This document shows, one piece after another, positions 54,874-63,735 of a stretch of 64,000 bases of DNA; positions within the stretch are counted from its first letter, which is position 1; each line of letters opens with the position of its first letter. Under the pieces are notes generated by a model. That model did not search any database. It was not told the origin of the DNA and saw only the letters and a program-made list of their open reading frames with translations. The stretch covers positions 1 to 64,000 of the forward strand of contig NZ_CANMOO010000004.1 in assembly GCF_947499585.1 (NCBI RefSeq), in the 5' to 3' direction. This DNA comes from an uncultured Allomuricauda sp. (lineage in GTDB: Bacteria; Bacteroidota; Bacteroidia; Flavobacteriales; Flavobacteriaceae). The position numbers were made by a program, and so were the translations under genes.

Positions 54874-56625
54874 ATGAGCAACTTAAAATCATTATTGATG
54901 CTAATGGGCATTGCAATACTGTTGGTTTCCTGTAAAGGAGATACCGATGATGATAATCCTATTGTACTGGATGCAGGTACACTATCTGGTGGCCCTTTTA
55001 CCTTTACTGTTGATGGAATTCCGGATATGGTAAGCGGAATTACTTTAGATGCCAATGACCTTGTTGGTAGCAACAGAGGTTATGTTATTACAGATGAGTC
55101 TGGAAATATTTTAGGACTTCCACTAACATTGGAAGCTGTAGAAGGCGTAAATTTCGATGAAGCCGGAGCTGGGATATGTCTTATTTGGCATATTGTTTAT
55201 GAAGATGGCCTTCAAGGTTTGGAAGCAGGCTTAAATACAAGTGGCCTAGCTGGCGACTATGACCTTTCTAATTCGTTGACCGTTACCAGAAATGGTTTAA
55301 ATGCGGGAATGCTGTCTGGCGGCCCATACAATTTTGTTGTAGATGGTATACCGGATATGGTGAGCACTGTTGCCTTGGATGATTCAATGCTTACCGGTGA
55401 TGCACAGACCTACGTGATTACGGACGATTCTAAAAATATTTTGGGAATACCTCCGACTTTGGAAGCTGTGATGGGTGTTGACTTTGATGGAGCTGGTGTA
55501 GGATCTTGCTATATCTTTCATTTGACCTATTCAGGAGAATTATCTGGATTGGAAGGTGGACAGAACCTGAACGACCTGTCTGGTAATTTTGCCCTTTCTA
55601 ACTTTGTAGTGGTCAACCGAAACCCATTGAATGCGGGAACTTTATCTGGAGGTCCGTACAACTTTGTTGTAGATGGCACCCCAGATATGGTAAGCGTTAT
55701 TGCCTTGGATGACTCTGGAATTACCGGTGATGCACAAACTTATGTAATCACTGATGATTCTAAAAATATTTTGGGAATTCCTCCAACTTTAGAAGCTGTA
55801 AAAGGAGTCAATTTTGATGCTGCTGGTGTGGGTTCTTGCTACATATTCCATTTAACCTATTCTGGTGAATTGGCCGGATTGGAAGGTGGACAGAACTTAA
55901 ATGACCTGACCGGTAATTTTGCACTTTCCAACTTTGTAACGGTCAACAGAAATGCATTGAATGCTGGCACCCTCTCTGGAGGACCGTATAACTTTGTTGT
56001 GGATGGTACACCGGATATGGTAAGTGCCATTGCTTTGGATGACTTAGAAGTTAACGGGGCCGTACAGACCTATGTGATTACGGACGATTCCAAAAATATT
56101 TTGGGAGTGCCCCCAACTTTGGATGCTGTAAAAGGAGTAGATTTTGATGGAGCAGGCGTAGGTTCTTGTTACATATTCCATTTGACCTACTCTGGTGAAT
56201 TGTCCGGATTGGAAGGTGGACAGAACTTGAACGACCTGTCAGGTAATTTTGCGCTTTCCAACTTTGTAACGGTGAACAGAAATGCATTAAATGCAGGGTA
56301 TATTGGCGGAGGTCCATTTTTATTTAAAGTGGATGGTACTCCAGATATGGTAAGTGGAATTTATTTAGATGACTCCAATTTGACTGGATCAAAACAAGGC
56401 TGGGTGATCACAGATGAATACAATAATATTCTAGGTTTACCACCAACAATTGATGCAGTTGAAGGTGTAGATTTTGATGCTGCGGGTGTTGGAATATGCT
56501 TTATCTGGCATATTACCTATGAGGAAGGACTAACAGGATTGGAAGCTGGAATGAACGTTGCTGACTTGGATGGCTTTTATGACCTTTCTAACTCCATAAA
56601 AGTGGCTAGGGAACTTCCACATTAA
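54874..56625 (+). CDS. Lipoprotein made of five tandem 110-residue repeats
   Basis: A 583-residue protein with a lipobox (LLVSCKGD, Cys20) and a short Asp-rich linker. Five repeats of exactly 110 residues follow without any insertion or deletion, from residue 32 to 581. Each repeat has the order GGP(F/Y)xFxVDGxPDMV, then YVITDxxxNILGxPPT, VDFDxAGVGxC and a final DLSxxFxLSN. Each carries one Cys in the AGVGxC motif. Repeats 2-4 are nearly identical (CYIFHLTYSGEL), while 1 and 5 share IWHI-Y-GL-GLEAG and act as caps. From memory, similar modules occur in large Bacteroidota surface proteins; I know no function. It is divergent from a response regulator gene. Confidence 0.88.
   Translation: MSNLKSLLMLMGIAILLVSCKGDTDDDNPIVLDAGTLSGGPFTFTVDGIPDMVSGITLDANDLVGSNRGYVITDESGNILGLPLTLEAVEGVNFDEAGAGICLIWHIVYEDGLQGLEAGLNTSGLAGDYDLSNSLTVTRNGLNAGMLSGGPYNFVVDGIPDMVSTVALDDSMLTGDAQTYVITDDSKNILGIPPTLEAVMGVDFDGAGVGSCYIFHLTYSGELSGLEGGQNLNDLSGNFALSNFVVVNRNPLNAGTLSGGPYNFVVDGTPDMVSVIALDDSGITGDAQTYVITDDSKNILGIPPTLEAVKGVNFDAAGVGSCYIFHLTYSGELAGLEGGQNLNDLTGNFALSNFVTVNRNALNAGTLSGGPYNFVVDGTPDMVSAIALDDLEVNGAVQTYVITDDSKNILGVPPTLDAVKGVDFDGAGVGSCYIFHLTYSGELSGLEGGQNLNDLSGNFALSNFVTVNRNALNAGYIGGGPFLFKVDGTPDMVSGIYLDDSNLTGSKQGWVITDEYNNILGLPPTIDAVEGVDFDAAGVGICFIWHITYEEGLTGLEAGMNVADLDGFYDLSNSIKVARELPH
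54967..55296 (+). repeat. 330-bp repeat 1 (N-terminal cap type)
   Basis: First unit, beginning at the LDAGTLSGGPF codons. It resembles unit 5 in the IWHIVYEDGL and GLEAG segments more than the inner units. Confidence 0.88.
55297..55626 (+). repeat. 330-bp repeat 2
   Basis: Inner unit beginning LNAGMLSGGPY; close in DNA sequence to units 3 and 4. Confidence 0.9.
55627..55956 (+). repeat. 330-bp repeat 3
   Basis: Inner unit beginning LNAGTLSGGPY; same length as the neighbours. Confidence 0.9.
55957..56286 (+). repeat. 330-bp repeat 4
   Basis: Inner unit; differs from unit 3 mainly in the DLEVNGAV segment. Confidence 0.9.
56287..56616 (+). repeat. 330-bp repeat 5 (C-terminal cap type)
   Basis: Last unit beginning LNAGYIGGGPF; ends three codons before the stop (KVARELPH tail). 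Confidence 0.88.
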
Positions 56626-56673
56626 ACAAACATGAAAAAGAAAATAAGTGACTTTGTTTAATTGTTTGTTAAG

Positions 56674-56702
56674 CACCCAAGTGAAAGCTTGGGTGTTTTT
56701 TT
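56674..56702 (+). terminator. Terminator of the five-repeat lipoprotein gene
   Basis: CACCCAAG and CTTGGGTG pair around a 6-base loop, followed by seven T. Confidence 0.9.
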
Positions 56703-56746
56703 ACAGTAATAGCTGTTCTGTTAAGGACTTTTAAGGGTTTTGATAA

Positions 56747-57556
56747 TTATCGTTCAAAAAGAATGGGGTTTAGATGAGAATCTATAATAGTACCAATTTT
56801 CACGCCTGGACACCATGTTTCCCAATCATTAATTTGGCCATCATTTTCCGGTTGTTTTAAGATCATATCCTTGTCCATATAAATGGCCGTCATCACCTTT
56901 CTGGTTTGATTGGTGGTGTTTGCGCCCGCCCGATGGAAAATCCACCCGGAATGAAAGCTGATTTCTCCAATATCAAAAGGCTCAGATATCTTAGTGCAAT
57001 CCGTCAATCGTAATTTTTCACCAATTAAGGTTTCGCTTTCATCGCTGATAGATAAATCTCTTCCGGTTAAAATGTTTTGACTACCAGCGGCAAATTCAAG
57101 TGGCCCCATTTCCATTGGTACTCCTTGCAAGGGAATCCAAGCGGTAATGACTTTTTCGGTGGACAATGGCCAATAATACTGATCGGCATGCCAAGGGGTT
57201 ATGCCTCCGCCACCTTCCTTAAAAAGGGCTTGATCATGGTACATGCGCACGCCATCCACTTCCATAAGGTCAGAAGCTAGTTGTGCCAACCGTTTACTAA
57301 ACATGATTTCCTTAATCTGCTCATCTTGGGTCCATAAATTAAAAATCTGCAAAAAAGCCTTGCCATAAGTGTCGCGCTCTTTAAGATCAGTGGTTTGTGT
57401 GTTCAGCTCGTTCACTTTGGCAGATATTACGGTATTGATATGGGCAACCACCTTTGGTGGCAGTACTTCTTTAATCTTTATAAAGGCATTTTCCTTGTAA
57501 AAATCGATTTGTGCCTTACTTAAAGAAAAGGGTTGTTGGAGTATGTCTAGGTTCAT
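56747..57556 (-). CDS. Phytanoyl-CoA dioxygenase family protein
   Basis: A 269-residue Fe(II)/2-oxoglutarate oxygenase. The iron triad is visible as H-x-D in TPWHADQYYWPL and the distal His in ISFHSGWIFHRAGANTT, with the 2-oxoglutarate Arg likely in NQTRKVMTAIYMD. The start ATG 57556 (MNLDILQQPFSLSKAQ) is chosen; an upstream extension starts with TTG and has an unusual composition. Substrate unknown. It stands alone between the repeat lipoprotein and the cassette-like region. Confidence 0.87.
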   Translation of the reverse strand: MNLDILQQPFSLSKAQIDFYKENAFIKIKEVLPPKVVAHINTVISAKVNELNTQTTDLKERDTYGKAFLQIFNLWTQDEQIKEIMFSKRLAQLASDLMEVDGVRMYHDQALFKEGGGGITPWHADQYYWPLSTEKVITAWIPLQGVPMEMGPLEFAAGSQNILTGRDLSISDESETLIGEKLRLTDCTKISEPFDIGEISFHSGWIFHRAGANTTNQTRKVMTAIYMDKDMILKQPENDGQINDWETWCPGVKIGTIIDSHLNPILFER

Positions 57557-57721
57557 GCTAAAATTTCTAGTAGAACAAGTTAAGCAAAAGACATAATTTA
57601 TTACAACCCAAAACAAAAGATGAATATATATAGGATTTGGGCGCGGAACTGTTGTTTTATTTAGAGAAGATACTTTTCCCAAAAAAGGGAAATCCAAAAT
57701 TTGGTTTTATGGCAATTCGGT

Positions 57722-58228
57722 TTACCGCTTCTGATCGACTGTATTTTCTTTCAGATATTTTATGATTATTCCAAGTTGTCCTAAATGATAAAGATCGTGA
57801 TGTAGCATTCCGTTAATTACAAAACTATACTTATAATTTCCCTTAAAATCGGTATCAAAATATTCCTCATTTAGAAATTTGTCGTCTTTTGATTTTAATA
57901 AATCAATCAATTTAGTCAGAGTTTTATCATATTCAGATTTGATGTGTTGCCAACCCAATAATTCGAGTTTGTCATTGGGCAACCAGTTTTCCTCGCAATC
58001 ATCTGTTTTGCTTCCCCTTCCAGTTTGAATTTTCAAGATTGTCTCTTTTCTCCACAATGTCAAATGGGAAATTATTTCTGCAATACTGTGCAAGCCTGTA
58101 ATTGGTCTTGTAAAAACTATGCTTTCATCAACTTGATTCAATTTGCTGGTAAATGTGCTGCCTATCCATAATTTTCCATTTTGTACTTCTTGATATTGCT
58201 GAATAATATTTTCAATTAGGGATTTCAT
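57722..58228 (-). CDS. DinB-like metalloenzyme superfamily protein
   Basis: A 168-residue four-helix protein. The three His expected for the DinB metal site are in GLHSIAEIISHLTLWRK and GMLHHDLYHLGQLGIIIKYL. ATG 58228 is chosen because the domain starts there (MKSLIENIIQQYQEV). Members include thiol-dependent transferases and many proteins of unknown role. A 19-bp repeat lies 10 bases upstream of the start, shared with the next small gene. Confidence 0.82.
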   Translation of the reverse strand: MKSLIENIIQQYQEVQNGKLWIGSTFTSKLNQVDESIVFTRPITGLHSIAEIISHLTLWRKETILKIQTGRGSKTDDCEENWLPNDKLELLGWQHIKSEYDKTLTKLIDLLKSKDDKFLNEEYFDTDFKGNYKYSFVINGMLHHDLYHLGQLGIIIKYLKENTVDQKR

Positions 58229-58237
58229 TCTAATAAA

Positions 58238-58256
58238 TGCTAATGGTCTAGTATAA
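58238..58256. repeat. Cassette-border-like repeat, copy 1
   Basis: TGCTAATGGTCTAGTATAA is repeated at 58739-58756 with one base missing. It lies just upstream of the DinB-like gene on the minus strand. Confidence 0.6.
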
Positions 58257-58354
58257 AAAATTAGGCAGTTGTCTGCGATATTTTCAGGTGAAACTAAAGC
58301 CAAATTTAAAAATTTGTCGGTCTTTGCGAATAAGACTGAACTTTTGTTAACCAC

Positions 58355-58381
58355 AACGCCCTATTTGCTATATAGGATGTT
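58355..58381. repeat. Imperfect hairpin between the two small genes
   Basis: AACGCCCTAT pairs with ATAGGATGTT at 9 of 10 positions (one G-T) around a 7-base loop. It lies just beyond the stop of the DUF1272 gene, and the following GTTAGCAATTG is an inverted relative of CAATTGTTGCTAA at 58732. Confidence 0.5.
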
Positions 58382-58390
58382 AGCAATTGT

Positions 58391-58696
58391 TTATCTTTTT
58401 CTAGGCTCTAAATAGACAAATTCGTCATAAATTCTTTTAAAGTTTTCTTTGTCAATTGGTTTGTAAATTTCTTTTGTGCTAACGGGATGGTTTTTGACAC
58501 AATTCTGCGTAATACATTTTGTTGGTCTAGTAGGTCTATTGGTAAAGCCACCGCCACAATTAGGACAAACATCTTCTAAAATATTTTCTACACAATCTTT
58601 GCAGAAAGTGCATTCATAAGTACAGATCATTGCCTCATCACTTTCATTAGGAAGTGATTTTCTGCAATTTTCACAAATAGGACGCATTTCTAACAT
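58391..58696 (-). CDS. DUF1272 family small zinc-ribbon-like protein
   Basis: A 101-residue protein with the DUF1272 start MLEMRPICENCRKSLPNES, then ICTYECTFCKDCVENILEDV and CPNCGGGF. The paired Cys motifs (CxxC, CxxCxxC, CPxC) suggest zinc binding. A C-terminal extension of about 35 residues with two more Cys is beyond the usual domain. It is flanked by short inverted sequences, in a region that looks like a gene cassette. Confidence 0.88.
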   Translation of the reverse strand: MLEMRPICENCRKSLPNESDEAMICTYECTFCKDCVENILEDVCPNCGGGFTNRPTRPTKCITQNCVKNHPVSTKEIYKPIDKENFKRIYDEFVYLEPRKR

Positions 58697-58738
58697 ATCC
58701 TTAAAAATTTAGGTTTTGAATTCTATTCTTTCAATTGT

Positions 58739-58756
58739 TGCTAATGGCTAGTATAA
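58739..58756. repeat. Cassette-border-like repeat, copy 2
   Basis: TGCTAATGGCTAGTATAA, the same as copy 1 at 58238 apart from one missing T. It lies 43 bases upstream of the DUF1272 gene on the minus strand. Confidence 0.6.
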
Positions 58757-58856
58757 GAATGGTAGCCCGATTGCATTGCACTTTACTATCAAGACAATAG
58801 AACGTAGTAGCGAGCAAAAAACCTTCAATCTACTTAGATTCGGTTATAATTTTTGT

Positions 58857-58881
58857 AAAATGTAACTGAAGGTTACATTTT
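58857..58881 (-). terminator. Terminator of the first sulfatase gene
   Basis: AAAATGTAAC and GTTACATTTT are exact inverted repeats with a 5-base loop, 41 bases beyond the stop at 58923. AT-rich sequence follows on the minus strand. Confidence 0.65.
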
Positions 58882-58922
58882 AGCTTGCTTGTAATACATT
58901 ACTATTTCTACAGCTTGGTTTT

Positions 58923-60587
58923 TTAGTGTTTCGGTTTTTTTAATTCTGACTCACTGATATTTGAGTTGGTGTTTTTGGTCATGTCCAAATATTTTTGCTG
59001 CAACTCATCTGAATCTCCGTATTTGACCCTTAGTTTAGCTAGTCTTTTTTTTAGTTCCACAACCACATCTTTATATTCAGGATCTCCGTAAACATTCTTC
59101 ATTTCATGCACGTCTTTTTTGCGATCGTATAATTCCCATTCATCTATATCGTAATAAAAGTGTGCTAACTTATAATCCTTAGTAACGATGCCATAGTGCC
59201 TTTTTACGGAGTGCCACCCGGGATATTCATAATAGTGGTAATAAACAGCCTCACGATTCCACCCCTGAGAGTCTCCTTTTAAAAGGGGCATTAAAGATTC
59301 ACCCTGCATGTCAGCTGGTGCTTTTACTTGGGCAGCTTCCAAAAACGTTTGGGCAAAATCCAAGTTTTGCACCATTTCTTCATTGGTGATACCAGCTTTG
59401 ATTTGGTTAGGCCACCTAATCAACAATGGTGTTTTAAAAGATTCATCATAAATAAAACGTTTATCGAACCATCCGTGTTCACCAAGATAAAAGCCCTGAT
59501 CGGAGGTGTAAACGACCATAGTATTGTTAGTCAAATCATTTTCATCAAGGTAGTTCAAAACCCGACCTACATTATCATCTACAGATGATATACACGCCAA
59601 ATAATCCTGCATGTATCGTTGGTATTTCCAACTCATTTTCTCCTTATTGGTCATCCCTTTCCAATTGGCTTTGAAATCGGCATTGATGGCATCCAATAGA
59701 GGGTCGTATAGGGCTTTTTGTTCTTTTGTCATTCTATTACGAGATTGTTTTAGCGCATATTCCCCGTTAAATATAATTGGTGGAATAACCGGCTCAACAA
59801 CCCCCATCTCTTCGATGGTCTCAGGCATAATTTTAGAATCCTGTGTATAGTCCATATGATAAAGTAGATTCATTTCCGCTGTTTTAGCGGCAGTGCCTCT
59901 GTTTGTGTAATCATCAAAAAGCGTTTCTGGTTCAGGGAAGGATTTCTTAGAAAACTCCTTCATTTTTTCAGCACTTGGCCACCAAGCCCTGTGGGGTGCT
60001 TTGTGCATGTACATCAACATAAAGGGCTTGGTTGCATCTCGTTTTTTATCCAACCATTCCAAAGTAATATCGGTGATAATATCGGTCACATATCCAATTA
60101 TGGTAGTGTCGCCTTTCTGAGTAATAAATTCTGGGTTGATGTAACTTCCTTGCCCTGGTAAAATCATAAAGTCATCAACTCCTTTAGGATTATTTCCAAA
60201 ATGTAGTTTGCCAAACATCGCTGTTTGGTAACCTGCCTTTTGAAACAACTGTGGGAAAGTAATTTGGGTAGTGTCAAATGGCATGATGTTATTGATTTTG
60301 CCATTGAGGTGGGTATGTTTTCCCGTTAGTATAGTGGCACGTGAAGGTGCACAAATAGAATTGGTCACACTTGCATTTGTAAAGAGCATCCCTTCTTTTG
60401 CGAGACGGTCAATATTTGGTGTTTGTATGAGTTGGTCAGAATAGGCACTGATGGCCTGATAGGCATGGTCATCTGACATGATGAACAGAATATTTGGGGG
60501 GACTGTTGGCTCTTGTTCATTCCCTTTACAGGATAACAGAATAGACATTACAATCAGGACAAGAAAATATGTAAATGTTCGATACAT
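58923..60587 (-). CDS. Sulfatase (S1 family) lipoprotein
   Basis: A 554-residue sulfatase. The signal peptide ends in a lipobox (ILLSCKGN, Cys20). The formylglycine motif is C-A-P-S-R in TNSICAPSRATILTGKHTHL. Metal ligands are in NILFIMSDDHAY and VVYTSDQGFYLGEHGWFDKR. The family removes sulfate esters, mostly from algal or host polysaccharides in marine Bacteroidota. No SusC/SusD pair or sulfatase-maturing enzyme is in the window. A second sulfatase lies upstream, about 150 bases away on the same strand. Confidence 0.93.
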   Translation of the reverse strand: MYRTFTYFLVLIVMSILLSCKGNEQEPTVPPNILFIMSDDHAYQAISAYSDQLIQTPNIDRLAKEGMLFTNASVTNSICAPSRATILTGKHTHLNGKINNIMPFDTTQITFPQLFQKAGYQTAMFGKLHFGNNPKGVDDFMILPGQGSYINPEFITQKGDTTIIGYVTDIITDITLEWLDKKRDATKPFMLMYMHKAPHRAWWPSAEKMKEFSKKSFPEPETLFDDYTNRGTAAKTAEMNLLYHMDYTQDSKIMPETIEEMGVVEPVIPPIIFNGEYALKQSRNRMTKEQKALYDPLLDAINADFKANWKGMTNKEKMSWKYQRYMQDYLACISSVDDNVGRVLNYLDENDLTNNTMVVYTSDQGFYLGEHGWFDKRFIYDESFKTPLLIRWPNQIKAGITNEEMVQNLDFAQTFLEAAQVKAPADMQGESLMPLLKGDSQGWNREAVYYHYYEYPGWHSVKRHYGIVTKDYKLAHFYYDIDEWELYDRKKDVHEMKNVYGDPEYKDVVVELKKRLAKLRVKYGDSDELQQKYLDMTKNTNSNISESELKKPKH

Positions 60588-60733
60588 GGTTAGTTTAATT
60601 TTCGGGTATGGGTTGCAGTTGTTTAACTTAAAATCTTCAGAGGAGAAATCAGTTTGATATTTTGTTTATTGCATGTGTTCCTAAAGTACTACTTTCCGCT
60701 CGATTATCTATAGTTGTTTTTACAGGAAGGGGT

Positions 60734-62500
60734 TTAATCTATCTTTTTCATTTCAATCCAAAATGGGAATATTCTTTTTGAGTTGATAGCATAGAAGGGT
60801 ATCAAGTCGCAGTCCATTTTAGGAAAGAAGACGTTCTTCATCTCAATAATGTCAGTATCCTCTTTTTTGTTTACCATTTGTTTGACCAAGGTATTGGCTT
60901 CTATATACATCCTGCCATTTGCTTTAACGGGCTTAATGAACTTAATTTTTATGTTATAATGCCCTTTTTCCATGCTGACCCTCCACTTGCCATATATTTC
61001 TTCTTGATCCCAAATTCCGCGTTGTCCACCAGCATCGTTCCTATTCAGAATTGTGGGTTTTTCCTGTTCGCTTCCAACAATAATACGGGGTTGATTAATT
61101 AGATTTTCGGAAGTTATCAATTCATTATAGATTCCATCAAGTTCTGCTTTTAGCTCTTTTGCCAGATTTTTATTTTCCGATATAATATTATTTTGTTCGT
61201 AAGGATCTTTTACAAGGTTGAACAGTTCAAAGTCCTTGGTTGGAGCATTATAATTTGTCTTTCCGACCAGTTTATAATTTCCCTTTTGTAACGCCATATT
61301 AAAATAAGGTTCTGGAAAACGTCTTGTCCAATAAAAAAACAATGGTCGGTTTACCCAATCAATGTCTTTGTTCATAATTAATGGCAGCAGACTTTTACCG
61401 TCAATTGTTCTTTCTTTGGGTAAATCAACATTGCAAACCTGCGCTATTGTTGGTAAAACATCAATATGGGAAGTCATGGTTTCAATATCAATATCCTTCT
61501 CAAAAGATGAAGGATATTTAACATAAAATGGTACCCGGACCCCACCTTGGTAAACACTTCCTTTGCGACCACGCATACCACCCACATATCTGGTTTGTTG
61601 CGGGCCATTGTCAGTCATAAAAATAATGAGGGTATTATCCGAAATATCTAAATCATCCAGTTTTTTAAAGAGTTTGTCCAAATTGTCATCAATGTTTGAT
61701 ACCATGGCATACACTTTTCGGGCATCCTCTTTATCTTTTTCTGTCATTTTTGAAAAGGGCCTGCTATCATCCTCAAAGTTAGATGCCGGGTCAATGTCCT
61801 TATATTTTTGATAATAATTTTCCGGCACTTGTAAAGGTGTGTGTGGAGCATTAAAAGAGAGATAACAGAAAAAGGGCGAATCTTTATTTTTTTCTACAAA
61901 CGCTATGGCTTCTTCTGTAAAAATATCCGAGCAATAACCGTTATAGGCTTCTTTATTGTTATTGTGCCACAGTACGGGATCAAAATAACTCTTATCACCT
62001 TTAAAATACGTTGTGATATCACCAACTTGTCCCATTCCACCAGAAAGATGGATCAAGGATTCATCAAAACCTTGATCATTTGGTCTACTTGGGTAATTAT
62101 CACCCAAATGCCATTTGCCAAAAACCCCTGTTTTGTAACCTTCTTGTTTTAGCATTTCGGCAATGGTAACCTCGCTTGATGCCATTATTGCACCGCCATT
62201 GTAGGTATCCCTTATACCTGTGCGCAAGGAATAGCGCCCTGTCAAAAGACTTGAACGGGTTGGGGCGCATACCGGGGAGACATAAAAGTTGTTGAAACGA
62301 ACACTTTCGGTAGCAAATTTATCTATCACCGGGGTTTGTACATGTGGGTTTCCTGTAATACCAAGGTCACCATAGCCCTGATCATCAGTCATGATTAGTA
62401 TAACGTTCGGATGTAGTTTTTCCTGAGCGAAAGCTTTAACGGAACACAATGACAAACAAGAGCATATCAGTACAAAGATGTTTCCAATTTTTAATTTCAT
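60734..62500 (-). CDS. Arylsulfatase-type sulfatase (S1 family)
   Basis: A 588-residue sulfatase with a cleavable signal peptide (about 1-25, ending AFAQ) and not a lipobox at the cleavage site. The formylglycine motif is C-A-P-T-R in SPVCAPTRSSLLTGRYSLRT. Metal ligands are in NVILIMTDDQGYGDLG and LIIFMTDNGPQQTR. A C-terminal region (about 470-588) with beta-strand character is probably the small domain. It belongs to a different subgroup from the downstream sulfatase, so the two may act on different linkages of one polysaccharide; that is inference. Confidence 0.93.
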   Translation of the reverse strand: MKLKIGNIFVLICSCLSLCSVKAFAQEKLHPNVILIMTDDQGYGDLGITGNPHVQTPVIDKFATESVRFNNFYVSPVCAPTRSSLLTGRYSLRTGIRDTYNGGAIMASSEVTIAEMLKQEGYKTGVFGKWHLGDNYPSRPNDQGFDESLIHLSGGMGQVGDITTYFKGDKSYFDPVLWHNNNKEAYNGYCSDIFTEEAIAFVEKNKDSPFFCYLSFNAPHTPLQVPENYYQKYKDIDPASNFEDDSRPFSKMTEKDKEDARKVYAMVSNIDDNLDKLFKKLDDLDISDNTLIIFMTDNGPQQTRYVGGMRGRKGSVYQGGVRVPFYVKYPSSFEKDIDIETMTSHIDVLPTIAQVCNVDLPKERTIDGKSLLPLIMNKDIDWVNRPLFFYWTRRFPEPYFNMALQKGNYKLVGKTNYNAPTKDFELFNLVKDPYEQNNIISENKNLAKELKAELDGIYNELITSENLINQPRIIVGSEQEKPTILNRNDAGGQRGIWDQEEIYGKWRVSMEKGHYNIKIKFIKPVKANGRMYIEANTLVKQMVNKKEDTDIIEMKNVFFPKMDCDLIPFYAINSKRIFPFWIEMKKID

Positions 62501-62589
62501 TGGTAGGTTTGCTTTTAACGTATTTAATTAGCTATAATATACACCTTTATACTACCCAATAAAACCAAAAGTGAAGGATATTAAAATCC

Positions 62590-63414
62590 TTATACAGCCA
62601 CAATCCCTTTAATATGCGGGTGCGGATTATAGTTCACCAACTCAAAATCATCAAAAGTAAATTCGAAAATATCCTTTACAGCAGGATTAATGCGCATTTT
62701 GGGCAATGGTCTTTGGTCTCGACTTAACTGGAGTTCCACTTGCTCCATATGGTTATTGTAAATATGGGCATCACCAAAGGTGTGGATGAAATCCCCAGGC
62801 TCATATCCGCAAACTTGAGCCATCATCATGGTAAACAAGGCATAGGAGGCAATATTAAAGGGCACGCCCAAAAAGATATCCGCACTACGTTGGTACAATT
62901 GGCAAGACAATTTACCATCCGCCACATAAAACTGAAAAAACGCATGGCAAGGTGGTAAAGCTGCTTTACCATTGGAAACATTTTTGGAAAAGGACACCGA
63001 AGTATCTGGCAACACACTGGGGTTCCAAGCGGATACTAGCATACGCCTGCTATTGGGATTGCTTTTTAAGGTTGCAATAACCTCTTTTATTTGGTCAATC
63101 TCTTCACTGTTCCAATTGCGCCATTGATGTCCGTACACAGGGCCCAAATCTCCATTTTCATCTGCCCACTCGTTCCAAATACGTACACCGTTTTCTTGCA
63201 GATAACCAATATTGGTATCTCCCTTTAAAAACCAGAGGAGCTCATGTACAATAGATTTTAAATGCAACTTTTTGGTGGTCACCATAGGAAAGCCTTCGGA
63301 AAGGTCAAATCGCATTTGGTAGCCAAAGACACTTTTTGTTCCTGTTCCGGTACGGTCGCCCTTTTGGTTCCCCTGTTCCAATACATGTTTTAGTAAGTCG
63401 TGGTATTGCTTCAT
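62590..63414 (-). CDS. thyA: Thymidylate synthase
   Basis: A 274-residue enzyme that converts dUMP to dTMP using methylenetetrahydrofolate. Motifs are [20 protein letters not shown], the nucleophile Cys in [33 protein letters not shown] and [17 protein letters not shown]. Length is normal. folA and the folK-dNK fusion elsewhere in the window serve the same pathway. Confidence 0.97.
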   Translation of the reverse strand: MKQYHDLLKHVLEQGNQKGDRTGTGTKSVFGYQMRFDLSEGFPMVTTKKLHLKSIVHELLWFLKGDTNIGYLQENGVRIWNEWADENGDLGPVYGHQWRNWNSEEIDQIKEVIATLKSNPNSRRMLVSAWNPSVLPDTSVSFSKNVSNGKAALPPCHAFFQFYVADGKLSCQLYQRSADIFLGVPFNIASYALFTMMMAQVCGYEPGDFIHTFGDAHIYNNHMEQVELQLSRDQRPLPKMRINPAVKDIFEFTFDDFELVNYNPHPHIKGIVAV

Positions 63415-63433
63415 ATTCTTTCGTTCTACAAAT

Positions 63434-63480
63434 CGTCATTTCGAGTGATTTCAGCATACTGAAATTGTATCGAGAAAAAG
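63434..63480. repeat. Intergenic repeat of the GTCATTTCGAG type, copy 1
   Basis: CGTCATTTCGAGTGATTTC followed by ATCGAGAAAAAG. This is a known style of short interspersed repeat in flavobacterial intergenic DNA (from memory). Confidence 0.5.
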
Positions 63481-63574
63481 GTTTTGGTAAAAGACTTGTT
63501 TTCGATGCAAAATCCTTTTAGGATTTCACTCAAACTGTCATCTTTTTATTCTAAAAATCAATCCGTTAAATTCT

Positions 63575-63642
63575 TGTCATTTCGAACAAGTACAACATGG
63601 AGAAATCTTTAAAAGACATCTCGACTGCGCTCGATGCGACAG
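63575..63642. repeat. Intergenic imperfect inverted repeat, GTCATTTCGA type
   Basis: TGTCATTTCGA at the left end and TCGATGCGACA at the right end are imperfect inverted repeats. GGAGAAATCTTT and AGACATCTCGACTGCGCTC fill the interior. It can fold as a long hairpin and resembles interspersed elements seen many times in flavobacterial genomes. Confidence 0.6.
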
Positions 63643-63735
63643 AAAAATTAAATCTGTCTAAAATACTTCAAGAATAAAGTTATGTAAAAAGAATGTTGAT
63701 TGACTTATAAAGATTTTATCAACGGATTGGAATAC

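Larger units (their letters stand above)
63415..63735. other. Intergenic region with flavobacterial repeats
   Basis: This 321-base stretch has no convincing gene. It holds two elements of the GTCATTTCGA type (63434-63480 and 63575-63642), described separately. Confidence 0.6.

Noticed and set aside
58355-58381. Classical integron attC site
   Set aside because: The stem lacks the RYYYAAC/GTTRRRY pair in the right arrangement and there is no integrase in the window; kept only as a cassette-like hairpin.
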